DNA from: Stichopus chloronotus
Taxonomy: Eukaryota > Echinodermata > Holothuroidea > Aspidochirotida > Stichopodidae
Direction of reading: 5' to 3'
Assembly (NCBI GenBank): GCA_021234535.1
Contig: CM037833.1
Location: 3,230,397-3,294,396, forward strand
Length of the DNA: 64,000 bases
Shown: in pieces, positions 55,288 through 64,000 of the stretch
Layout of the letters: each line of letters begins with the position of its first letter
Numbering within the stretch: the first letter of the stretch is position 1
Position numbers and translations under genes: made by a program
The notes under the pieces: generated by a model
Seen by the model: the letters and a program-made list of their open reading frames with translations, nothing else
Databases searched by the model: none
Told to the model about the DNA's origin: nothing

Positions 55288-55843
55288 TTAAGTGGAAAAA
55301 GTAAGACACCACGGGCATTGTTTAGGATCCAGCAGTGCTACACAGATCTGACAAATATGTTTGTGCTTCCAAGGTAGCAGCATTAACACGTCGCTTGAGG
55401 TCAACGCTTCACAATTAAAGCAAATGCCACAGTGATGTTTTGCAGAATACATGTCCCACTTTTCGTTGGATCCTTCCAGATTTTGTACGTTACACGTGCA
55501 CAAAGACGAAGAGGAAGGAGTATTCTGAGTAGATTCCTCTACCGATCCCATCTCATCGATTTCTCCGCTGTATACCGTGGACAGCAAACGTCTTTCTTCG
55601 TTGAATGGATTTTTCAGTTGGTATCTCTCCAACCAATCATCTTCTTCGGAATCCTTATTGTTATTCTGTTGCCTCGTCCCAGAGGTTGAAGGAACACCTC
55701 GCCTTTCTACCGTTCGCCTTTGGACACGCTTCCGCCTTCGCCTCCTTTTCGCAGGTAAAGTGAGTCTCTTCCGCACTCTCTGATGAAACCAAAATGGTTT
55801 CCACCCTTCTCGTTATCTCGGGTGATTGCTGCTTAGAAGCCAT
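55288..55843 (-). pseudogene. RING-finger copy 2, frameshifted, third Cys lost
   Basis: ATG at 55,843 (MASKQQSPEITRR) opens the frame, which shifts near 55,745 and continues to 55,288. The RING keeps CGICFNC but reads LLPWKHKHICQIC, so Trp replaces the third zinc Cys; the last pair CPWC is kept, followed by a foreign LTFST tail and stop instead of the 65-residue C-terminus. An upstream in-frame extension from about 55,966 (MKAQWRNISPQFVGQHL) belongs to the linker between units. Confidence 0.7.
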
Positions 55844-55999
55844 GGCCAGTAACTTCCCAAGAGCGGTCGAAATTTTGAAAAATCTCTTTTCTCCGACATC
55901 TGTTTCGCCATCTGAGAGATGCTGGCCAACAAACTGAGGAGAAATGTTTCTCCACTGTGCTTTCATGGTGCTTGTTTAAGTAAGTGCAAAAAGTAAGCC

Positions 56000-56565
56000 A
56001 CCACGGGCATTGTTTAGGATCCAGCAGTGCTACACAGATCTGACAAATATGTTTGTGCTTGCAAGGTAGCAGCATTAACACGTCGCTTGAGGTCTACGCT
56101 TCACAATTAAAGCAAATGCCACAGTGATGTTTTGCAGAATACATGTCCCACTTTTCGTTGGATCCTTCCAGATTTTGTACGTTACACTTGCACAAAGACG
56201 AAGAAGAAGAGGAATCAGTACTCTGAGTACATTCCTCTACCAATCCCATCTTATCGATTTCTCCGCTGTCTACCGTGGACGGCATACTTCTTTCCTCGTT
56301 GAATGGATTTTTCAGTAGGTATATCTCCAACCGATCATCTTCGGAATCGTTATTGTTATTCTGTTCCCTCGTTCCAGAGGTTGAAGGAACATCTCGCCTT
56401 TCTACCATTCTTCTTTGGACACGCCTCCGCCTCTACCGTTCGCTTTTGGACACGCCTCCGCCTCCTTTTCGCAGGTAGAGAGTGAGTCTCTTCCTCACAC
56501 TACGATGAAACCAAAATGGTTTCCACCCTTCTCGTTATCTCGGGTGGTTGCTGCTTAGAAGCCGT
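56000..56565 (-). pseudogene. RING-finger copy 3, start and RING broken
   Basis: The start codon is ACG (56,563-56,565) instead of ATG. The open part 56,408-56,094 runs from VERRDVPSTSGTREQ through KWDMYSAKHHCGICFNCEA and then hits TAG. Beyond the stop the frame continues VLMLLPCKHKHICQIC but ends CPWW, so the final zinc Cys is Trp. The frame then runs on into the linker (LTFCTYLNKHH). Three independent lesions show that this copy no longer encodes a working RING. Confidence 0.7.
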
Positions 56566-56721
56566 GGTCAGCAACTTCCCAAGAGTGGTCGAAATTTTGA
56601 AAAATCTCTATTCTCCGACATCTGTTTCGCCATCGGAGAGATGCTGGCCAACAAACTGAGGAGAAATGTTTCTCCACTGTGCTTTCATGGTGCTTGTTTA
56701 AGTAAGTGCAAAAAGTAAGCC

Positions 56722-57271
56722 ACCACGGGCATTGTTTAGGATCCAGCAGTGCTACACAGATCTGACAAATATGTTTGTGCTTGCAAGGTAGCAGCATTAA
56801 CACGTCGCTTGAGGTCTACGCTTCACAATGCCACAGTGATGTTTTGCAGAATACATGTCCCACTTTTCGTTGGATCCTTCCAGATTTTGTACGTTACACT
56901 TGCACAAAGACGAAGAAGAAGAGGAAAGAGTAGATTCCTCTACCCATCCCGTCTCATCGATTTCTCCGCTGTCTACCGTTGACGGCAAACGTCTTTCTTC
57001 GTTGAATGGATTTTTCAGTAGGTATATCTCCAACCGATCATCGTCTTCGGAATCGTTATTGTTATTCTGTTCCCTCGTTCCAGAGGTTGAAGGAACATCT
57101 CGCCTTTCTACCATTCTTCTTTGGACACGCCTCCGCCTCTACCGTTCGCTTTTGGACACGCCTCCGCCTCCTTTTCGCAGGTAGAGAGTGAGTCTCTTCC
57201 TCACACTACGATGAAACCAAAATGGTTTCCACCCTTCTCGTTATCTCGGGTGGTTGCTGCTTAGAAGCCGT
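56722..57271 (-). pseudogene. RING-finger copy 4, deletion in RING
   Basis: Start codon ACG at 57,269-57,271. The frame 57,114-56,797 matches copy 3 up to YSAKHHCGI, where a deletion of about ten bases removes the second and third cysteine positions and shifts the frame to a stop. The linker end again reads CPWW. Closest relative is copy 3. Confidence 0.7.
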
Positions 57272-57427
57272 GGTCAGTAACTTCCCAAGAGTGGTCGAAA
57301 TTTTGAAAAATCTCTATTCTCCGACATCTGTTTCGCCATCGGAGAGATGCTGGCCAACAAACTGAGGAGAAATGTTTCTCCACTGTGCTTTCATGGTGGT
57401 TGTTTAAGTAAGTGCAAAAAGTAAGCC

Positions 57428-57840
57428 ACCACGGGCATTGTTTAGGATCCAGCAGTGCTACACAGATCTGACAAATATGTTTGTGCTTGCCAAGGTAGCA
57501 GCATTAACACGTCGCTTGAGGTCTAACGCTTCACAATTAAAGCAAATGCCACAGTGATGTTTTGCAGAATACATGTCCCACTTTTCGTTGGATCCTTCCA
57601 GATTTTGTACGTTACACGTGCACAAAGACGAAGAAGAAGAGGAAAGAGTATTCTGAGTAGATTCCTCTACCCATCCCGTCTCATCGATTTCTCCGCTGTC
57701 TACCGTTGACGGCAAACGTCTTTCTTCGTTGAATGGATTTTTCAGTAGGTATATCTCCAACCGATCATCGTCTTCGGAATCGTTATTGTTATGGTTTCCA
57801 CCCTTCTCGTTATCTCGGGTGGTTGCTGCTTAGAAGCTGT
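57428..57840 (-). pseudogene. RING-finger copy 5, frameshift after first cysteines
   Basis: Start codon is ACA at 57,838-57,840 and the basic tract is deleted. The frame 57,760-57,458 reads through EIYLLKNPFNEERRLPSTVD and SAKHHCGICFNCEAL, then an inserted base shifts it (DLKRRVNAATLAS). The linker after this unit differs at its end and leads into the region that precedes the 58.2-kb hairpin relative. Confidence 0.7.
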
Positions 57841-58033
57841 GGTCAGTAACTTCCCCAAGAGCCAAGAGCGGTCCAAACTTTGAAAAACCTCTATTCTCCG
57901 ACATCTGTCTCGCCATCTCTTCAATATCCCCGCCATGGGAGAGATGCTGGCCAACAAACTGAGAAATGTTTCCCCACTGTGCTTCAATGGTGGTTGTTTA
58001 AGTAAAATATTTGTTAAGTGCAAAAAGTAAATT

Positions 58034-58179
58034 AAAGTTGATTGCTCAGACGAGGCAAAGCTGATAATGGCTCTCTGCTTTCTCGGTCCCTCCTTTTATT
58101 AGAGGTCGATGTTTCTTCATCTGTCATGACTTCATCACGTGACTATAGAAATTTGTATTTTTGTATAATGTCAGTAGTG
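58034..58179. other. spacer
   Basis: No gene seen; corresponds in position to the gap between RING and hairpin in the first composite block. Confidence 0.3.
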
Positions 58180-58330
58180 TAGTAGACGGTCCAGGACACT
58201 TTTGTTATGCAAATGAGTCTATTGTGTAGGGATTATAGTATGAATATTGATGAGAAGGTGGGCTGATCGTATGAATATTCATGAGTGTGTATATTTTCAT
58301 AAAAATAGTCATAAAAAGACATAAGTCAAA
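58180..58330. repeat. second copy of the octamer/hairpin region, loop inverted
   Basis: GTAGACGGTCC-A/C-GGACACTTTTG and ATGCAAATGAGTCTATT repeat the 32,605-32,650 sequence. After GATGAG the copy has GGTGGGCTGATCG, the reverse complement of the loop at 32,718-32,746, and then TATATTTTCATAAAAAT. It has only partial self-complementarity and no long hairpin. Confidence 0.7.
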
Positions 58331-59011
58331 AAAAAAATGTATTAAGTTTCAGAAAGAAATTAAGTGCTATATACCGTACTATGTAAAATATGTATTTATC
58401 AGTTTTTTTATAGTTTTGAAAGTTTTTTAGTTGTTTTCTCTTTCTAAGCGTGTTCTTGTGTGCGTGTATATATGTGTGTGTGTGTGTGGGTATATGAGGA
58501 AATACATGTACATACTGCGTATTGGTGCTGGGGGACGTTTTAAGTCATGAACCCCAAACATGACGTGCCAAATGGCCTTAACTTCGCACCAACACTTACG
58601 TCAAGTTGTCAAGTTAGACCTGTGCAGAAAGAGAAGAAAAGAAAAATGATAAAATTATGAAAAGACATAATGACGAGAGAAGCAAAAGAAACTTTGAGAA
58701 AAATGTTTTTTTTTTTTACGGATATCTATTAGTATGAAAGTGAAAAGATGTTCGATTTAAGACTGGTGAATATGCATGATTGATGAATATGCATATAGTT
58801 GCGATCACAGCTCCAAAGAACCATCAGACACGCATATACATACACACACACTCACACCCACGTCATCAAACATTTACACTCGCGCAGATATCATACTGTA
58901 GGCCTGACCAGCAGAAATAAGGATACGAATAATGGAAGTTGTGAAACAGATTGTGTGAACTGTAAGACAGATCCAACTCTATATATCGGTAATTGTGGAA
59001 GAGAAACTTAC
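58331..59011 (-). other. non-coding flank, partly shared with 32.9-33.05 kb
   Basis: 58,331-58,790 is AT-rich with a (GT)n run near 58,468-58,488 and no gene. 58,800-59,011 is the conserved flank after the orphan gene's GTAAGT donor, nearly identical to 32,870-33,053. Confidence 0.5.
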
Positions 59012-59408
59012 CTCAGCTTCCAGGAACTTTACCTCGAACTCGTAATAGAGGTAAGCCTCCGATTCTTGTAACTGCCGCTCAAGTGATCGACAGTTACGAG
59101 TGAGGAAATCCTCCGCCCACTCCTTCCAAACCTTGGAGGAGTATTTCCTTCCTGGTATTTAGCCGATTATCGGCGTAGACACCCAAAACGGAAGGTGTTG
59201 GTGTATTAAAGACGTTTTCCTCGTCATCAGTACCGCAACCGCTGTCTTCACTTTCGTAGTGAAAGTTGCTTCTAATTTGAAGTTTGGAGATTTTTATCTC
59301 CAACTTCACACCCTTCCTGCTTAAAAAAGCAAGAAGGGCCGGTGACTGCTGTAGTCTCTCTACCTCTCGAGAGAAGGCTTCCTCGAACTGAGTGATGTAT
59401 GTGTTCAT
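59012..59408 (-). pseudogene. orphan element protein, copy 5 (one-base frameshift)
   Basis: The best-preserved long copy. ATG at 59,408 opens NTYITQFEEAFSREVERLQQ, SPALLAFLSRKGVKLEIKIS, NFHYESEDSGCGTDDEEN and PSVLGVYADN. An extra T near 59,122 shifts the frame after LLQGLE and gives a stop at 59,094; the other frame continues AEDFL to EAYLYYEFEVKFLEAE and ends at a donor AG|GTAAGTTTC at 59,012. The intact relative would be about 130 residues before splicing to an unknown next exon. No known domain; acidic and helical. It lies divergently, about 580 bp from the next gene at 59,990 and 1.5 kb from the polymerase. Confidence 0.65.
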
Positions 59409-59690
59409 GATGTTGTTGGATGATGAACTGATAAGGGGGTTCTGTTTCGAGGGCCCTTTTAAACTCGTAGGTTGTGTAACGCAGAAATAGTTGAAAGTGT
59501 AGATTAGTTTAAGTTGTGTAACAACGCGATAATTGAAAGTAAGTGTAGATTAAGTAAAAGTCGGTTATTTAACGTCATTTCTGAAAGTGAAAGGATAAAT
59601 ACAGGAGTAACTTAAAAAGAATCAATATTCAATTAACCCACTCCAGAGAAAAAAAGTAAGCCGATTTTGAAATGAATGGCCGTCTGGTGG
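59409..59690 (-). repeat. orphan-gene upstream repeat, fourth copy, with TATA-like box
   Basis: Matches 33,373-33,660 closely, including TTTAAAAGGGCCCTCGAAAC (minus strand, about 59,445-59,464), which lies about 45 bp before the ATG at 59,408. Conservation of this box in two copies supports a core promoter, though shared descent explains it equally well. Confidence 0.6.
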
Positions 59691-59989
59691 CCCATCATGC
59701 TCGATATTAAACAAGGGTTAAGTTTAAAAAAAAAGGATTAGTGGAAGTTCTGGTTCTATGGACAAGGTGGTTCCATTATCGTCTGAGGAGATTTGAAGGG
59801 TAAAGCTAAATTCAATAACAGTCGCTTGTTAGTTAAGAATCATTAAGGCTAAGATGGACTTGTAATTGACAATTCGTGATAAAAAAAAAAATCAACGGTA
59901 ACAAAGAATCATTCCAACTTGTTTGGCGGGCGATTTAAAAAATGCAGACAATGCAACTGACGGTGTAGGTTGTAGTCAAGCGTCGCAAC
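59691..59989. other. spacer, possible divergent promoter
   Basis: No gene seen. It lies between divergently oriented genes starting at 59,408 (minus) and 59,990 (plus). Confidence 0.35.
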
Positions 59990-60906
59990 ATGGCGCTGGG
60001 TGGGAGTACGAAGTTTGTTCCAAAAATCCTCCCAGTGTTACTTTCACCTCCGAGCAAGGAAGAGCTAAGAGCAAACACTATCGTACCAACGCTTGCCGTA
60101 AAAACTAAGTGTAATAACGCTGCATCACCTAACATGGATCCTACAACTAGAAGAATTGAATCTGCTTCGTCTTTTGAGGATTTGGAAACCATTGCTGCCG
60201 AGGAAATCTTAACCGATGGCGAACGGGATCATTTTTTTCAAAGGATGTGCAATTTGTTGCGGTCGCAAAGCGGACCCTCGGAAAGCCAAAGTGAGAGAGG
60301 TGAGACATTGTTACAATATTGTTTTTTTTCTGTTTAAGAACTGCAAAATTGAACTGAAAAAAGAGTACTAAATGTAGATTCAGAAAATTTTAGCGTTGCT
60401 GCTTCGCAATCCTATGTGCTTGTATGTGTTGTTGTATTATTATTATTTATTTGTTTCTTAGTGTTTGGTTTATATTTTATTTTTTATTTATTTATTTATT
60501 TTTTGATCAGAGATGGTCAGGGAGTGGTTGGAGGCCTCCGAATTACCGAAGATGTACCGCACTAGAGACAATGATTTTGGACTGGCTTGTCGAAGGTGGG
60601 GAATGTGAAGGGATAACTGATAAAGATATGATTTCAGTTACACCTACGCTTCCTCCTGTCACTGTCAGTGCTCCAGTGGATCGTGAGATCATCAGGAACC
60701 CGAGCATCGTGGGACGAGTGAACGAAGGGGCTTCGACGTCAGGACTCAATAACAGAGTACCATCCATAGGACTGCAGACTGGAGAGGGGCAGAAACGCAC
60801 GAGAGATATAGAAGGAGGAGACGGTGAAGAAGGAGACATTTCCGATGTCCCGAGTCAAGACAGTTTCGGTGACCCTAATGTTAAGCGAATATTACGAAAT
60901 TGTTAA
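59990..60906 (+). CDS. unrecognised gene upstream of polymerase, probably spliced
   Basis: An ATG at 59,990 in a strong context (CAACATGG) opens 103 codons (MALGGSTKFVPKILPVLLSP, acidic FEDLETIAAEEILTDGERDH) to a donor GAG|GTGAGA at 60,300. A pyrimidine-rich acceptor TTTTTTGATCAG ends at 60,510. In phase, exon 2 gives MVREWLEASELPKMYRTRDN but stops at 60,606. The other frame stays open to 60,906, with VTPTLPPVTVSAPVDREI, GRVNEGASTSGLNNRVP and an acidic/basic KRTRDIEGGDGEEGDISDVP linker. So either a frameshift or a different acceptor is involved. Low-complexity acidic linkers like this precede the polymerase in such elements; it may be the polymerase N-terminus. No domain recognised. Confidence 0.4.
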
Positions 60907-63900
60907 AGTTACAGAAAAATATGTTAAGAAGTACAAAGCGACTTCAAATGATTATTCAATTAAATTTAACTTTACAGAGATGGCAAATTTTAACATCGAT
61001 AAGTTCCCCCAAATGTTAGGACAGATTTTTGATCATTTACTCACAATTGAATTTGGTAGTCATATTTCACCTCACGATACGATTCGTATTGTGATCACTG
61101 CGGAGCAATTGAATACACCTATTGCCTTACCGTTGATGAGACGTGATATAACTGTGGATGGAAAAAAGTATTACAATCCCACCGGGAATTGTACCTCGAT
61201 GATGGACTTAGGCTAAATTTGGTCCATTTGAAAATGCCGTCGGGAGGGGGTAGATCTAACCGTTGTAAATTTACCGGCAGACAGTCGATTGATGATTTTT
61301 TTCGCGGTAAGCAATGCATTATCCGCACTCCTCGGGATGATAAAGGCCTTTGTTGCGCTCGAGCATTAGTAACGGCTCTGGCTATAAAAGACAAAAACCA
61401 TCCTCAATTAATGCAAATTAAAAAGGGGAGAAAAATTCAGATAACATTGGCCAAAACTCTACATGAAAACGCACGAGTACCAGAAGGAAAGTGTGGCATT
61501 GCCGAATTGCAAGTTTTTCAAAATTACTTTGGTCGTCGCTTCCAACTTATTGTTAAGTGGTTTAGTCACCAACCATCATTTAAGGGGCCAGATTTAGCAA
61601 AAGGGAAACAAATATTTCTTCACCTTCATGAGGATCACTTTAATTTGTTGGTACAACCGAATGCCTTATACGGGAGGGGTTATTATTGTCACCTGCACAA
61701 TACGTTGTATGATGATCGATTCTCGCACAAATGCGAAAGCACTTGCAACGCCTGTTTTATAGGTAATTGTAAGAGTGATCTTGAAAGTGAGTGGATTCGT
61801 TGTGGCAAGTGTAACCGCAATTTTAAAAATCAAACATGTTTTCAGCGTCACATCACGGAAAAAAGCAAAGGTGATTCAATGACCGTCTGTGAACGGTTTC
61901 GTCAGTGCAAAGAACGGAATTGTTTACCCCCACAATTGTGATGAGTTCTACTGCAAGATATGCCGTAAGACAGGTTAAAGACGAACATCAATGTTTTATT
62001 CAAGTTCATACGGATAAGACTGAAAAGGGTCGAGGGAAGGGGATGGGAGAGAATGAGGGAGGTGAAGAGGAAGATGATGAAGAAGTGACTGGAGATGTAC
62101 AACAAGGATCTGTACTTAATGGAAAGGTTCAATAATTCTTCTCCTCCTCTTCAATATGTATTTTATGATTTTGAAACCATTCAGGAAACCGGGACACATG
62201 TTCCAATTTATGTGTTGCCCAGATGGCATGTGAGGACTGCATATCAAAACCTTTCGAGACTCCGTCTCACTATTGCGGTGAAAAACAAATTATATTTTCC
62301 GGTCCTGAAACAAACCAATTTCGGGGAATGGTTTGTAAAAGAATCGAACACAACCTTCATTGCACATAATTTTAAGGGATTTGACGGGTATTTCATGTTG
62401 GATTATATTTATCAAATAGGGTTAGTACCAAAGATCATTACCACGGGCGGGAAGGTAATGCAAATTGAGCTGATACCCCAAAAGCTTCGCTTTATCGATT
62501 CACTCAATTTCAGTGCCTATGTCTCTGGCGGCTCTTCCGAAAACGTTTGGGTTAGAAGAGTTAAGAAAAGGTTATTTTCCCCATCTCTTTAATACTACAG
62601 AAAATCAAAATTATGTGGGCCCTTTACCAGATGCTGCTTTCTACGCTCCAAATTCCATGTCCGTTAAAAAGAGAAAGGAATTTATGTTATGGTATGAAAA
62701 CGAAATCGGTAGAAATGTTCCGTTTGACTTTCAAAAGGAGATATTGGCGTACTGTATCAGTGATGTTGATATTTTGAGACGTTGTTGCTTATTTTTCCGT
62801 GAATTTTTCATGGAAATTACCAAAAAACAAGTAGATGGATTATCGCCCGAGGGTTCAGAAATGCCAATGCAGGGCGTTGACGCGTTCAAATATTGCATGT
62901 AATTTAGTTTTTCGACGCAATTTTTTGAAGCCTAATACAATTGCAGTGTTTTACAATCAAATTCAGAAAAAGCATTCTTATGCTTCGCTCCAGTGGTTAC
63001 GCTACGAGAGCCTAAATAGGGGTATACGTATACAACACTCACAGAATGAAGGGGAGAGAAAGATGGGGCCCTACTGGGTGGATGGATATGCTGTGGAAGG
63101 TCTCATCATTTTTGATTTCCACGGATGTTTTTGGCATGGATGTCCTGAGTGTTATGATGAAGACACAGTACATCCGCACTATCAAATTTCGATGGGTGAG
63201 CTCTTTAATCGAGTAATAAAGAGACGAAAATTCTTTCGTGAAATTTATCCGGACCATCTATACGTACAAATGTGGGGACACCGGTGGCATCAAATGAAAC
63301 TGCAATTGACGTCTCACATGATAACGTCCATTAGTTGATGTACCTAAAAATCTGGAACCCCTGAATCCTAGGAAGCTTTTTTCAGGGGAAGAACAAATGG
63401 CGTTAAATTATTCCATGAAGTTGAAGGGGACGAAAAAATTAAGTACGTCCATTTTTGTTCGCTGTATCCCTACACCAACAAATGTTGTTCGTACCCTATG
63501 TATCACCCTAAAGTGATTACATGTGACATATCGCACGATATGTCGAAGTACTACGGCTTAGTGCGTTGTACAATTTTACCTCCCGGGGATCTATTTCATC
63601 CAGTTCTCCCTGTCAAAATACATAACAAACTTATACCTTTGTTCGAGCTGTGTTTCAAATAGAAGTTCCAATTGCAATCATTCTGAATCAGAGAGAGCAA
63701 TCACCGGTACATGGGTAACCCTTGAGGTTGAAAAGGCAATTGAAAAGGGCTACAAATTGTTGAATGTCGAAGTTGTGTGGCACTTTGAACACAGGGCCCA
63801 GTACGATAAGACTGAAAAGACGGGCGGTTTATTCACTGAGTATATCAATACGTTTTTGAAAGTCAAACAAGAGGCATCTGGATGACCCTCCTGGTGTGTC

Positions 63901-64000
63901 ACTGCAAACGATCGAGAGACTTACATTGCGGAGTATGCTGAAAACGAAGGCATTGAACTTGACGCAAACAAAATTAAATACAATCCAGGTCTAAGGGCGT
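60907..64000 (+). pseudogene. family-B DNA polymerase of Maverick-like element, broken and cut by window end
   Basis: Plus strand. Segments in order: an N-terminal domain (60,905-61,213; KVTEKYVKKYKATSNDYSIK); a conserved N-terminal region (61,250-61,941) with GLCCARALVTALAIKDKN and a Cys/His-rich zinc cluster (KCESTCNAC, RCGKCNRNF); the 3'-5' exonuclease with YDFETIQ (62,162), HNFKGFDGYF (62,362) and YCISDVDILRRC (62,750); an endonuclease-like insertion with FHGCFWHGCPECYDEDTVHP (63,117-63,177); and the polymerase palm with HFCSLYPYTNK (about 63,450). Polymerases of this type copy element DNA by protein priming. His stands where the palm motif A normally has its metal-binding Asp. Frame changes near 61,200, 62,130, 62,550, 62,900 and 63,350, and stops at 63,660 and 63,882, make it inactive. 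The 3' end lies beyond the window. Confidence 0.8.

Larger units (their letters stand above)
55300..58033 (-). repeat. tandem array of four RING units of about 700 bp
   Basis: Units begin (plus strand) with CCACGGGCATTGTTTAGGAT at 55,309, 56,001, 56,723 and 57,429, spacing 692, 722 and 706. Each contains a RING gene without its C-terminus plus a linker (GAAATTTTGAAAAATCTC, GAGATGCTGGCCAACAAACT). Units 2 and 3 carry an extra internal duplication of the CCTCCGCCTC / basic-tract region. Unit 4 has a deletion of about 135 bp in that region. Similarity between units 2 and 3 is highest, so they are the newest. Confidence 0.85.

Noticed and set aside
60543..60839. Minus-strand 98-codon frame with a proline/serine-rich start
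   Set aside because: Antisense to the acidic linker of the plus-strand gene upstream of the polymerase.

Overview
The window looks like chromosomal DNA of a marine invertebrate, most likely an echinoderm or a related deuterostome. It is AT-rich with long stretches lacking genes, many mono- and dinucleotide runs, frequent 'TAGGCCTA'-type words, GT-AG splice signals, small inverted-repeat transposons and many decayed large DNA transposons. No rRNA, tRNA, CRISPR or bacterial-style operon was seen. The species assignment is inference from texture only.

Positions 1 to about 28,000 are non-genic or intronic. They hold simple repeats, a 605-bp element with 17-bp inverted ends (3,921-4,525), a AGGTCA-rich tandem repeat of about 291 bp (11,341-12,180), a tandem repeat of about 145 bp (16,095-17,130), a 294-bp element with inverted ends (20,151-20,444), twin palindromes (21,851-21,946), a retroelement 3' tail near 23,000 and a deleted gypsy-type LTR retrotransposon remnant (23,639-24,608). 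A few GT-AG-bounded open segments are only weak exon candidates.

Positions 28,100 to 64,000 are a nest of large transposon remnants, almost all on the minus strand until about 59.4 kb. Recognised parts are: four sets of Mutator-like (MULE) transposase fragments; two lineages of transposon/viral family-B DNA polymerase (30.5-31.0, 43.0-43.7 and the long plus-strand copy 60.9-64.0); a Maverick/Polinton-type packaging ATPase C-terminus (47.1-47.6); a PC4/p15-like single-strand-DNA-binding protein (48.3-48.8); C2H2 zinc-finger pieces; a Ulp1-type cysteine protease followed by a PHD finger (51.4-52.0); a DUF6729-like transposon protein (35.5-37.3); and a possible piggyBac N-terminus.

Two families look most worth pursuing. 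One is a RING-finger protein with one intact 246-codon copy (31,644-32,384) and a tandem array of four broken copies plus a deleted mini-copy (54.9-58.0). The other is an unrecognised protein present five times (28.8-29.5, 33.1-33.4, 46.4-46.8, 52.3-52.6, 59.0-59.4), always minus strand and usually beside RING, polymerase or ATPase pieces. The blocks 31.0-33.7 and 53.8-59.7 share the order MULE / RING / octamer-containing hairpin sequence / orphan gene / conserved upstream repeat, so they appear to be two copies of one composite element, one of which expanded its RING part. Nearly every gene is broken by stops or frameshifts. Only the RING gene at 31.6 kb, the orphan gene at 46.4 kb and a few small ORFs remain open.
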